Below are positions 25,901 through 33,680 of a stretch of 64,000 bases of DNA, one piece after another (position 1 is the stretch's first letter; each line of letters starts with the position of its first letter). Origin of the DNA: JACMQX01 sp044225675. Its GTDB lineage: Bacteria > Pseudomonadota > Gammaproteobacteria > Burkholderiales > Burkholderiaceae_C. Below the pieces are notes generated by a model. The model was given only the letters and a program-made list of their open reading frames with translations, was not told the DNA's origin and did no database searches. Both the position numbers and the translations under genes were made by a program. Location: assembly GCA_044225675.1 (NCBI GenBank), contig JBGAIH010000025.1:11637-75636 (forward strand), given 5' to 3'.

Positions 25901-26302
25901 ATGCCCCCTTCCGAATCCGCCCCTCCCGTCAATCCGCAAAAGGCCCGCGTCGGCCTGGACCGCATGATCCACGCCGCCGGCTACTCGATCGAGGGCCTGC
26001 GCGCCGGCTGGAAGGAAACCGCCTTCCGCCAGGAGGCGATCGCCGCCGTGGTGCTGGTGCCGCTGGCCTTCTGGCTCGGCCGCAGCTGGGTCGAGACGGC
26101 CTTGCTCGCCGGCACGGTCCTGCTGGTCATGATCGTCGAACTCCTCAACACCGGCATCGAGACCGCCATCGACCGCATCGGTCCCGAGTGGCACGACCTG
26201 TCCAAGCGCGCCAAGGACATGGGCTCGGCCGCCGTGCTGCTCAGCCTCGTCCTGTGCGCCGGCGTCTGGATCGCGGCCCTCGTCCAAAGAATTTCCGCCT
26301 GA
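25901..26302 (+). CDS. dgkA: Diacylglycerol kinase, prokaryotic type
   Basis: Small trimeric membrane kinase of 133 residues that phosphorylates diacylglycerol to phosphatidate, recycling lipid released by membrane-derived glycan synthesis. The family signature is intact: ETAFRQEA near residue 40, ELLNTGIETAIDRIG (about 80-95) and SKRAKDMGSAAV (about 102-113). Three hydrophobic segments are present. The gene lies 10 nt before the LOG gene and probably shares its transcript. Confidence 0.94.
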   Translation: MPPSESAPPVNPQKARVGLDRMIHAAGYSIEGLRAGWKETAFRQEAIAAVVLVPLAFWLGRSWVETALLAGTVLLVMIVELLNTGIETAIDRIGPEWHDLSKRAKDMGSAAVLLSLVLCAGVWIAALVQRISA

Positions 26303-26312
26303 GAAGATCCCC

Positions 26313-26945
26313 ATGAAAGGCCGCATGACCGAATCGCCTGCATCGTCCTCGCCCACCCTCGCCGAGCCCGCGTTCTCGGTCTGCGTCTACTGCGGCTCGC
26401 GACCCGGCGTGTCTGCCGCCCCGATCGATGCCGCGCGGCAGGTCGGCCGGTGGATCGGCCGCCATGGCGGGCGCCTGGTCTACGGCGGCGGCAACAGCGG
26501 CCTCATGGGCGAAGTCGCCGACGCCACGCTGGCCGCCGGCGGCACGGTGGTCGGCATCATCCCGACGGCGCTGGTCGAAAAGGAATGGGCCAAGCGCGAC
26601 TGCACCGAGCTGCACATCGTCGACACCATGCACGACCGCAAGCGCATGATGGCCGAGCGCGCCGACTGCTTCGTCGCCCTGCCCGGCGGCATCGGCACCC
26701 TGGAAGAGCTGTTCGAGGTCTGGACCTGGCGGCAACTCGGCTACCACGACAAGCCGGTCGGCCTGCTGAACGTCGACGGCTACTACGACCACCTCATCGG
26801 CTTCCTGCAGCAGTCGGTGCGTCAGGGCTTCATGAGCGACGCGCTCATGGACCTCGTGAAATTCGGCAATGAGCCCGAGGCGCTGCTCGAGGCGCTCGTC
26901 CAGTCGGCGGGGCTGGCGCCCGCGCCGCGGCTCGAAGCGATCTGA
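26313..26945 (+). CDS. LOG family protein (cytokinin riboside 5'-monophosphate phosphoribohydrolase type)
   Basis: 210 residues with a Rossmann-like fold. The LOG signature PGGIGTLEELFE is at about 128-139, the substrate-binding RKRMM about 15 residues earlier, and a glycine-rich YGGGNSGLMG follows the first strand. Members of this family release free base from nucleoside 5'-monophosphates; in bacteria they often act on AMP or purine nucleotides. The start may be the ATG at 26313 or the one at 26325. The gene is convergent with glnB. Confidence 0.9.
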   Translation: MKGRMTESPASSSPTLAEPAFSVCVYCGSRPGVSAAPIDAARQVGRWIGRHGGRLVYGGGNSGLMGEVADATLAAGGTVVGIIPTALVEKEWAKRDCTELHIVDTMHDRKRMMAERADCFVALPGGIGTLEELFEVWTWRQLGYHDKPVGLLNVDGYYDHLIGFLQQSVRQGFMSDALMDLVKFGNEPEALLEALVQSAGLAPAPRLEAI

Positions 26946-26966
26946 CCGGCCGGCCGGCCGGCGCCG

Positions 26967-27305
26967 TCACACGGCGGTTTCGTCTTCCTCGCCGGTGCGA
27001 ATGCGCACCACCCGCTCCACGCTGGTGACGAAAATCTTGCCGTCGCCGATCTTGCCGGTGCGCGCCGCGCGAACGATGGCATCGACGCAGCGGTCGACGT
27101 CGGAGGTCTTGACGACGACCTCGACCTTCACCTTGGGCAGGAAGTCCACCACGTATTCCGCGCCGCGGTACAGCTCGGTGTGGCCCTTCTGCCGGCCAAA
27201 GCCCTTGACCTCGGTCACCGTCAGGCCGGTGACGCCGCATTCGGCCAGGGCCTCGCGCACTTCCTCGAGCTTGAACGGTTTGACGATGGCGGTGATCTGT
27301 TTCAT
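26967..27305 (-). CDS. glnB: Nitrogen regulatory protein P-II
   Basis: 112-residue trimeric sensor of 2-oxoglutarate, ATP/ADP and glutamine status that controls GlnD/GlnE/NtrB targets. The T-loop tyrosine that is uridylylated is Tyr51 in RGAEYVVDFLPK. The B-loop signature TGKIGDGKIFV is at about 83-93. The length is canonical. It lies 34 nt downstream of nadE on the same strand. This link is common in betaproteobacteria and makes sense because NadE here is the glutamine-using form. Confidence 0.97.
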   Translation of the reverse strand: MKQITAIVKPFKLEEVREALAECGVTGLTVTEVKGFGRQKGHTELYRGAEYVVDFLPKVKVEVVVKTSDVDRCVDAIVRAARTGKIGDGKIFVTSVERVVRIRTGEEDETAV

Positions 27306-27339
27306 GGGTGAAGTCTCCTCGATGCCTGGATTCTGATGC

Positions 27340-29055
27340 TCATGCGTTGAACTTGCTGGTGACAGGGTATCGCCAATCCTTGCCGAAACTCCTGTGAGTT
27401 ACCCGGATGCCGATCGGCGCCTGCCGGCGCTTGTACTCGTTGACCTTCACGAGCCAGGCCACGCGCCGCACGACGGCCGCGTCGAAGCCGGCCGCGATGA
27501 TGTCCGCGATGCTCTGGTCGTTTTCCATGAAGCGCTCCAGGATCGCGTCCAGCACCTCGTAGGGCGGCAGGCTGTCCTGGTCCTTCTGGTCGGGCCGCAG
27601 CTCCGCGCTCGGCGGCCGCGTGATGATGCGCTCGGGAATCGGCTCGCGGCCGGTGCCGTAGGGGTCGTTGGCATTGCGCCAGCGGGCCAGCCGGAACACC
27701 GTGGTCTTCATCAGGTCCTTGATGACCGCAAAGCCACCCGCCATGTCGCCATAGAGCGTGCAGTAGCCGGTGGCCATCTCGCTCTTGTTGCCCGTCGTCA
27801 GCACGATGCTGCCGAACTTGTTGGACAGCGCCATCAGGATCACGCCGCGGATGCGGGCCTGGATGTTCTCCTCGGTCGTGTCTTCCTTCAGGCCCTCGAA
27901 CTCCCGGGCCAGCGAGGCCTTGAACGCCTCGAACTGCGGCACGATGGAGATCTCGTCGTAGCGCACGCCGAGCCGGCCGGCCATGTCGCGCGCGTCGATC
28001 CACGAGATGTCGGCGGTGTACGGCGACGGCATCATCACCGCCCGGACCCTGTGCTTGCCCAGCGCGTCCACGGCGATCGCCAGCACGAGGGCGGAGTCGA
28101 TGCCGCCCGACAGGCCCAGCAGCACCCCCGGAAACCCGTTCTTGCCGATGTAGTCGCGCACGCCCAGCACCAGCGCGTCCCACAGCAGCGCGTCGTCGTC
28201 GCGCGCGGGCGCGACCGGGCCCGCCAGCCGCACGCCGGAGCCTGCCGACCCGCCGGACGTGCCCGACCCGCCGGAGGCAGCGCCGCGGTCCAGGCTCAGC
28301 ATGAACAGCTCCTCGCGGAAGCTCTGGGCGCAGGCCACGACCTCGCCTTCGGCCGACACCGCGAAGGAGCCGCCGTCGAACACCACCTCGTCCTGACCGC
28401 CCACCAGATGCGCATACACCAGCGGCAGACCGACGGCGCGCGCGCGCTCGGCCATGCGCGCCACGCGTTCACTGCCCTTGCCCACGTGGTAGGGCGAGGC
28501 GTTGATCACCATCAGGGCCTCGGCACCAGCCACGCGCGCCAGATGGGCCGGCTCGTCGAACCAGGCGTCCTCGCAGACCAGCACGCCCACGCGGACCTTG
28601 CTGTCGCCCTCGCCGAGCTGGACCACGCAGGTGCCCTGCCCCGGCGTGAAGTAACGGCGCTCGTCGAACACCTGGTAGTTGGGCAGTTCGCGCTTGGCGT
28701 AGGTGGCCACCACCTGGCCTTCGCTGATCACGCTGGCCGCGTTGTAGCGGCGCTGGACGGCAAGGCTCCTGGTGCGGGAGTCGCTGCCGCTCGGATGGCC
28801 GACCACCACCGTCAGGCCCTTTAACCCGGCCAGCTCACGGGCCACCGTTTTGACGGCATCATCGCAGGCAGCGATGAAGGCAGGGCGCAGGAACAGGTCT
28901 TCGGCCGCATAGCCGCAGATGGACAGTTCGGGGGTCAGCAGCAGGCAGGCGCCGCGGGCATGGGCCGTCCGGCCCGCGTCGATGATTTTTTGCGCATTGC
29001 CCGCCATGTCACCGACGACGAAGTTAAGCTGGGCGATGCAGATGTTGAGCGTCAT
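27340..29055 (-). CDS. nadE: NAD+ synthase, glutamine-dependent
   Basis: A 571-residue two-domain enzyme that amidates deamido-NAD+ with glutamine as the nitrogen donor. The N-terminal nitrilase-like glutaminase domain (about 1-260) shows its triad: Glu in LTPELSICGY, Lys in YAKRELPNY and Cys in VLVCEDAWF. The C-terminal ATP-pyrophosphatase domain (about 290-571) carries the P-loop LGLSGGIDSALV, plus TTGNKSEMATGYCTLYGD. The linker around 255-285 is rich in Gly/Ser. The ATG at 29055 was chosen over the longer upstream frame because it matches the family start and lies 21 nt from the divergent acetyltransferase start. Confidence 0.96.
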   Translation of the reverse strand: MTLNICIAQLNFVVGDMAGNAQKIIDAGRTAHARGACLLLTPELSICGYAAEDLFLRPAFIAACDDAVKTVARELAGLKGLTVVVGHPSGSDSRTRSLAVQRRYNAASVISEGQVVATYAKRELPNYQVFDERRYFTPGQGTCVVQLGEGDSKVRVGVLVCEDAWFDEPAHLARVAGAEALMVINASPYHVGKGSERVARMAERARAVGLPLVYAHLVGGQDEVVFDGGSFAVSAEGEVVACAQSFREELFMLSLDRGAASGGSGTSGGSAGSGVRLAGPVAPARDDDALLWDALVLGVRDYIGKNGFPGVLLGLSGGIDSALVLAIAVDALGKHRVRAVMMPSPYTADISWIDARDMAGRLGVRYDEISIVPQFEAFKASLAREFEGLKEDTTEENIQARIRGVILMALSNKFGSIVLTTGNKSEMATGYCTLYGDMAGGFAVIKDLMKTTVFRLARWRNANDPYGTGREPIPERIITRPPSAELRPDQKDQDSLPPYEVLDAILERFMENDQSIADIIAAGFDAAVVRRVAWLVKVNEYKRRQAPIGIRVTHRSFGKDWRYPVTSKFNA

Positions 29056-29076
29056 GTACCGGGGTTGCGAGGGCCA

Positions 29077-30255
29077 GTGAAAAGCGTTTCGAACGATTAT
29101 GTCATCCGGGTGCTGGACGCGCCCGCGCAGGTGGCTGCCGCCGACTGGAACGGCCTGCTCGCGCTGCAGCGCGAGACCAGCCCCTTCATGCGCCACGAAT
29201 ACCTGGCCGCCATGCACGACAGCCAGAGCGCCGTGCCCCGCACCGGCTGGACGCCCCGCTTTCTCACCCTGTGGCGGGGCCGGCAGCTCGAAGCGGCCTG
29301 CGCGCTCTACCGCAAGACCCACTCCTACGGCGAATACGTCTTCGACTGGGCCTGGGCCAACGCCTACGAGCAGCATGGCCTCGCCTACTACCCCACGGCA
29401 CTGGTCGCGCCACCCTTCACGCCGGTGCCGGGCGCCCGGCTGCTCGCCCGCGACACGGCGGCGCGGCGCGCCCTGCTGCGCGCCCTCGTGGCCTGGTGCC
29501 GCGACGAGGACCTGTCCTCGCTGCACCTGCTCTTCCTGGCCGAGGACGACGTGGCCGCCTGCGCCGAGGCCGGGCTGATGCTGCGCCACACGGTGCAGTT
29601 CCACTGGCAGAACCCGACGCCAGGCTATGCCGACTTCGACGCCTTCCTGGCGTCGCTCAGCCAGGACAAGCGAAAGAAGATCCGGCAGGAGCGACGCAAG
29701 GTCGCCGACGCGGGCGTGGTGTTCCGCCACGCGCGGGGCGCGGACATCGCTGCGGCCGACTGGGACTTCTTCTACCGCTGCTACGAGCGGACCTACCTCG
29801 AGCACGGCAACGCGCCCTATCTCACGCGCGACTTCTTCCACCGCATGGCCGCGACGATGCCCGAGAACTGGCTGCTGTTCATCGCGGAGCGCGACGGCCG
29901 CCCGATCGCCTCCAGCCTGATCGGCCTGCAGTCCGGTGGCGACGGCGCAGGCGCCGAGATCGCCTTCGGCCGCTACTGGGGCGCGCTCGAACGGGTCGAC
30001 TGCCTGCACTTCGAAGCCTGCTACTACCAGCCGCTGCAGTGGTGCATCGCGAACGGCGTGCGTCGATTCGAGGGCGGCGCGCAGGGCGAGCACAAGATGG
30101 CCCGCGCCCTGCTGCCGGTGCGCACCACCTCCGCCCACTGGCTCGCCCACCCCTCCTTTGCCGATGCGGTCGAGCGATTCCTCGAACGCGAGGGGCACGG
30201 CGTGGCCAGCTACCTGGAACACCTCGAGCAGCGCTCGCCGTTCCGCCAGGGCTGA
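29077..30255 (+). CDS. GNAT-superfamily acetyltransferase, FemAB-like (DUF482 type)
   Basis: 392 residues from a GTG at 29077 preceded by GAGGG. Recognisable family segments are SPFMRHEYLAAM near the N-terminus, YGEYVFDWAWANAYEQHGL, the basic stretch DKRKKIRQERRKV (about 205) and the C-terminal EGGAQGEHKMARALLP. This COG3146 group is assigned to the acetyltransferase superfamily, but its substrate is not established. The gene is divergent from nadE with only 21 nt between start codons, so the promoters must overlap the coding starts. Confidence 0.85.
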   Translation: MKSVSNDYVIRVLDAPAQVAAADWNGLLALQRETSPFMRHEYLAAMHDSQSAVPRTGWTPRFLTLWRGRQLEAACALYRKTHSYGEYVFDWAWANAYEQHGLAYYPTALVAPPFTPVPGARLLARDTAARRALLRALVAWCRDEDLSSLHLLFLAEDDVAACAEAGLMLRHTVQFHWQNPTPGYADFDAFLASLSQDKRKKIRQERRKVADAGVVFRHARGADIAAADWDFFYRCYERTYLEHGNAPYLTRDFFHRMAATMPENWLLFIAERDGRPIASSLIGLQSGGDGAGAEIAFGRYWGALERVDCLHFEACYYQPLQWCIANGVRRFEGGAQGEHKMARALLPVRTTSAHWLAHPSFADAVERFLEREGHGVASYLEHLEQRSPFRQG

Positions 30256-30337
30256 ATCCGCCGAGGCCGCGCCCGTGCGGCAAACCCTAGTGGCGCGACG
30301 CGTGGGGCCCGACTACGCTCCCGAGGAGGAGCCCTTC

Positions 30338-32074
30338 ATGAAAACACTCAGCGGCCTGGACGCGACCTTTCTCTACCTGGAAACGCCCGACATGCCGATG
30401 CACGTCGGCTCCCTCAACCTCTATGAACTGCCTGCCGGCTTCAAGGGCAGCTTCCACAAGCTGCTGCAGGGCCACATTACGCGCCGCATGCACCTGGCCC
30501 CGGTCTTCACGCGCCAGCTGGCGCGGATGCCGCTCGACCTCGGCCATCCTTTGTGGGTCGAGGCCGACGAGGTCGACCTCGACTACCACGTGCGCAAGGT
30601 GCCGGGTGCGCGCCTGACCGTGCGCCAGGCCGAGGCGCAGGCCGCCCGCCTGCACGGCCAGCTGATCGACCGCAGCCGCCCGCTGTGGGAGTTCCATGTG
30701 TTCGACAGCATCCGCCTGCCGGACGGGCGCCAGTGCGCCGCGCTCTACTCCAAGATCCACCACGCCGCGCTCGACGGCAAGGGCGGCACGGTGCTGGCCA
30801 ATGCCGTACTCGACGTCACGCCCGTTCCGCGCGAGGTCCCGCCCCCGGACCCCGCGCGCAAGGGCCGCACCCGCGCCGACCTGAAGATCGGCGAGATGAT
30901 CGGCGCGGTGTTCTCGAACTCGCTCGCGCAGTACGCCAAGCTGGCGCGCTCGCTCCCCGCTGCGGCCACGTCGCTCGGCGGCACGGTGGCGCGGCGCACG
31001 TTCGGCGCGTCGGGTGGCCCGGGTGCATCGAGCGCCGCCGCCGGTGCAGGCGGTGCTGCCGGCGCGGTGGCCAGCCTCAAGCCCAAGCTGCCGGTCAGCC
31101 TGGCGCCGCGCACGCTGTTCAATGCGCCGATCACGCCGCGCCGCGCCTTCGCGACCGCCAGCCTGCCGTTCGCCGAATGCCGCGCCATGGCCAGGGCGGT
31201 CGGCGGCAGCTTCAACGACATCGTCCTGTGGATCTGCTCCACCGCCCTGCGCAGCTACCTGGCCGAACACGGCGGCGTGCCGCGCAAGACGCTCGTGGCC
31301 GCCATGCCCGTCAGCCTGCGCGAGGAGAACAACAAGGAACTCAACAACCAGGCCTCGATGAGCCTGGTGGAACTGGGCACGCAATACGCCCATCCCGTCA
31401 AGCGCATGAGCGCCATCCTGACGTCCACCGGCAAGGTCAAGGAAGCGCTGGTCAGCCTCAAGAGCGTGCTGCCCACCGACTACCCGGGCCTGCTGGCGCC
31501 GTGGATCGTCGGCGGCGTGGCCAAGGCGGCCTTCAAGACCTACAGCGCCACGGGCCTGGCCGAGCGCCTGCCGATGATGGCCAACCTCGCCATCAGCAAC
31601 GTGCCGGGGCCGCAGGTGCCGCTGTACATGGCGGGCGCCCGCATGACCACGTTCCATCCGCTGTCCATCGTGACGCATGGCCTGGCGCTGAACATCACCA
31701 TCCAGACCTACGCCGGCAGCGTGGACTTCGGCCTGATCGCCGACGCCCGCGCAGTGCCTGACGTCCAGCGCCTGGCCGATGCGATCGGCGACGCGTTCGA
31801 CGAGGCCCGGCGTCTGTTCGCCAGCGCACCGCCGGCCCCGACTGCTGCGCCCGTTGCGCCGACCGCCGTCACCAAGGCGACGCGAACCCCGAGCACCGAC
31901 TCTAAAGTCGCCGCAGCCGCCCGCAAGCCCCGGCCGAAAGCTGCTAAGGTGACGCCCAAGGCTGCTCCGCGCAGCCAAGCAAGAACCGCCCATGGCCCAG
32001 CAGAGACAAAAACGCCCCGCAAGTCACCCCAACGCACAGCTGCGCGCGCCCAGCCTCGCACTGCTCGCGCTTGA
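30338..32074 (+). CDS. Wax ester synthase / diacylglycerol acyltransferase (WS/DGAT)
   Basis: 578 residues from the ATG at 30338 with a strong GGAGGA upstream. The acyltransferase active-site motif HHxxxDG is present as HHAALDG (about 141-147). Further family blocks are PLWEFHVFD, NDIVLWICSTALRSYL, NNQASMSL, and the C-terminal ISNVPGPQVPLY. It transfers acyl-CoA to alcohols or diacylglycerol to make storage lipids. The last 75 or so residues are a low-complexity basic tail rich in Ala, Pro, Lys, Thr and Arg, not typical of the family. Its 3' end overlaps the hydrolase gene by 83 nt in another frame. Confidence 0.92.
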   Translation: MKTLSGLDATFLYLETPDMPMHVGSLNLYELPAGFKGSFHKLLQGHITRRMHLAPVFTRQLARMPLDLGHPLWVEADEVDLDYHVRKVPGARLTVRQAEAQAARLHGQLIDRSRPLWEFHVFDSIRLPDGRQCAALYSKIHHAALDGKGGTVLANAVLDVTPVPREVPPPDPARKGRTRADLKIGEMIGAVFSNSLAQYAKLARSLPAAATSLGGTVARRTFGASGGPGASSAAAGAGGAAGAVASLKPKLPVSLAPRTLFNAPITPRRAFATASLPFAECRAMARAVGGSFNDIVLWICSTALRSYLAEHGGVPRKTLVAAMPVSLREENNKELNNQASMSLVELGTQYAHPVKRMSAILTSTGKVKEALVSLKSVLPTDYPGLLAPWIVGGVAKAAFKTYSATGLAERLPMMANLAISNVPGPQVPLYMAGARMTTFHPLSIVTHGLALNITIQTYAGSVDFGLIADARAVPDVQRLADAIGDAFDEARRLFASAPPAPTAAPVAPTAVTKATRTPSTDSKVAAAARKPRPKAAKVTPKAAPRSQARTAHGPAETKTPRKSPQRTAARAQPRTARA

Positions 32075-32798
32075 GTTCCGCGCCCCCTGGGAATTCGGCT
32101 CGGTGCTGCCGGCCTGGCCGGCGCTGTCGCGGGCGCCCGCGGGTGACGGCCACACCATCATCGTGTTCCCCGGCCTGAGCGCCAGCGACGCCACCACCGT
32201 GCCGCTGCGCCGCTACATCGCCTCGCTCGGCTACCGCGCCGAAGGCTGGAGCCAGGGCTTCAACTTCGGGCCCCGCGCAGGCGTGCTGGAGTCCGCCAAG
32301 CAGCAGCTCGCCGACGCGTTCGATGCCAGTGGCGGCAAGGTCAGCCTGATCGGATGGAGCCTGGGGGGTGTCTATGCGCGCGAACTCGCCAAGGAAATGC
32401 CCGACAAGGTCCGCAGCGTGATCACGCTGGGCACGCCCTTCTCGGGCCCGCCCAAGGCCACCAATGCCTGGCGCGTCTATGAACTCACCAGCGGCCGCAG
32501 CATCGAGACGGAAGTCGAGAACTACGACCTCCCCTCAGCGCCGCCCGTGCCGACCACGAGCATCTTCTCGCGCACCGACGGCATCGTGGCCTGGCAGGGC
32601 AGCATCCAGGCGCCCTGCGACCGCAATCCGCACACCGAGAACATCGAGGTCTTCGCGAGCCACCTGGGCCTCGGCCTCAATCCGAGCGTCTGGTGGGCGG
32701 TGGCCGACCGCCTCGCGCAGCCGCATGGGCAGTGGCGCCCGTTCCAGCGCCGCGACGGGCTGCTCAAGGGCCTGGTGTTTCCCGACCCGCACCGCTGA
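31992..32798 (+). CDS. Alpha/beta hydrolase, esterase/lipase-like
   Basis: 268 residues. The nucleophile elbow is GWSLGG (Ser at about 122), preceded by an oxyanion-hole-type segment HTIIVFPGLSASD. A likely catalytic Asp lies in SRTDGIVAW and the His in EVFASHLGLG. The gene overlaps the WS/DGAT tail by 83 nt, implying coupled expression. A role in hydrolysing or remodelling the acyl products of the neighbour is inference. A later start would remove the overlap, but the ATG at 31992 gives a plausible basic N-terminus. Confidence 0.86.
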   Translation: MAQQRQKRPASHPNAQLRAPSLALLALEFRAPWEFGSVLPAWPALSRAPAGDGHTIIVFPGLSASDATTVPLRRYIASLGYRAEGWSQGFNFGPRAGVLESAKQQLADAFDASGGKVSLIGWSLGGVYARELAKEMPDKVRSVITLGTPFSGPPKATNAWRVYELTSGRSIETEVENYDLPSAPPVPTTSIFSRTDGIVAWQGSIQAPCDRNPHTENIEVFASHLGLGLNPSVWWAVADRLAQPHGQWRPFQRRDGLLKGLVFPDPHR

Positions 32799-32830
32799 GC
32801 CCGAGCCGCAGGCACCGCCGACCCCATTGA

Positions 32831-32877
32831 CCGCCGCCGACCCCGGCGGCGGCTGGCAGCTGCGGCAAGCCTGCCGC
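32831..32877. terminator. Two tandem hairpins between convergent genes
   Basis: CCGCCGCCG/CGGCGGCGG (32831-32852) and GCGGCA/TGCCGC (32862-32877) lie between the hydrolase and ppa stops. Neither has a real T-run, so terminator function is uncertain. Confidence 0.3.
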
Positions 32878-32897
32878 TTCCGTCGCCCGCCTTCGCC

Positions 32898-33439
32898 TTA
32901 TTCGCCCGACTTCGCCTTGTAGTTGGCGATGCCGTCCAGGATTTCCTTCTTGGCCGCTTCCGGGCCTTCCCAGCCCAGGATCTTGACCCACTTGCCCTCT
33001 TCAAGGTCCTTGTAGTGCTCGAAGAAATGGGCGATGGTCTTCAGCCGCAGCGGGTTGAGGTCCTCGGGCTTCTGCCACTGGGTGTAGATCGACAGGATCT
33101 TGTCGGTCGGCACGGCCAGCAGCTTGCCGTCTTCGCCGGCCTCGTCCTGCATCTTGAGGATGCCGATCGGACGGCAGGTGACCACCACGCCCGGGATCAG
33201 CGGCACCGGCGTGATCACCAGCACGTCGACCGGGTCGCCGTCGTCGCTGATCGTCTTGGGCACGTAGCCGTAGTTCGTCGGGTAGTGCATCGACGTGCTC
33301 ATGAAGCGGTCCACGAAGATCGCGCCCGACTCCTTGTCCACCTCGTACTTGACCGGGTCGGCGTTCATCGGGATCTCGATGATCACGTTGAACTCTTGCG
33401 GCGAACTTTCTTGCCCGGCGTGACGTTGTCGAGGGACAT
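32898..33439 (-). CDS. ppa: Inorganic pyrophosphatase, with apparent N-terminal frameshift
   Basis: Soluble family I pyrophosphatase, which removes PPi to drive biosynthesis. The body (32898-33398) reads cleanly: FNVIIEIPMN, the metal-binding DDGDPVDVLVIT, and FFEHYKDLEEGKWVK. The natural start is the ATG at 33439 (MSLDNVTPGKKV), but the frame shifts at the GCGGCG at about 33398-33403. Removing two bases would give GKKVPQEFNVIIEIP, the usual family sequence, and about 179 residues. As written the gene is broken in a position enzymes of this family cannot lose. Because the next 3 kb is full of similar indels, a sequence error is more likely than a real mutation. Confidence 0.88.
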
Positions 33440-33443
33440 GACT

Positions 33444-33680
33444 TCTTCTTTCGTTGCAGATGGAAAGCCGGCTCGCACGCCCAGGAGAAACCCTGATTCT
33501 TACGTCGGTGGAGCCGCGTCGCCGGACCGCCATCACCGGGTGGTCCGCGTTTGCGCTTATAGTCCGCCCGTTGGCCAATCGCGCCACGGGGAGCGTCGGC
33601 CCAACGCGGCGGGGAGAGTCCCGAGACGCAACATCCCGTTGAACGCGGAAGGAGAATTCTCCATCTCAGGCAAATGGCGC
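33444..33680. repeat. Left copy of the ppa-hppA intergenic region
   Basis: This interval shares long blocks with 36280-36500, including CAGATGGAAAGCCGG, AGGAGAAACCCTGATT, TTTGCGCTTATAGTCCGCCC and GTTGGCCAATCG, with small insertions and substitutions between. Both copies precede an hppA reading frame. Confidence 0.8.
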
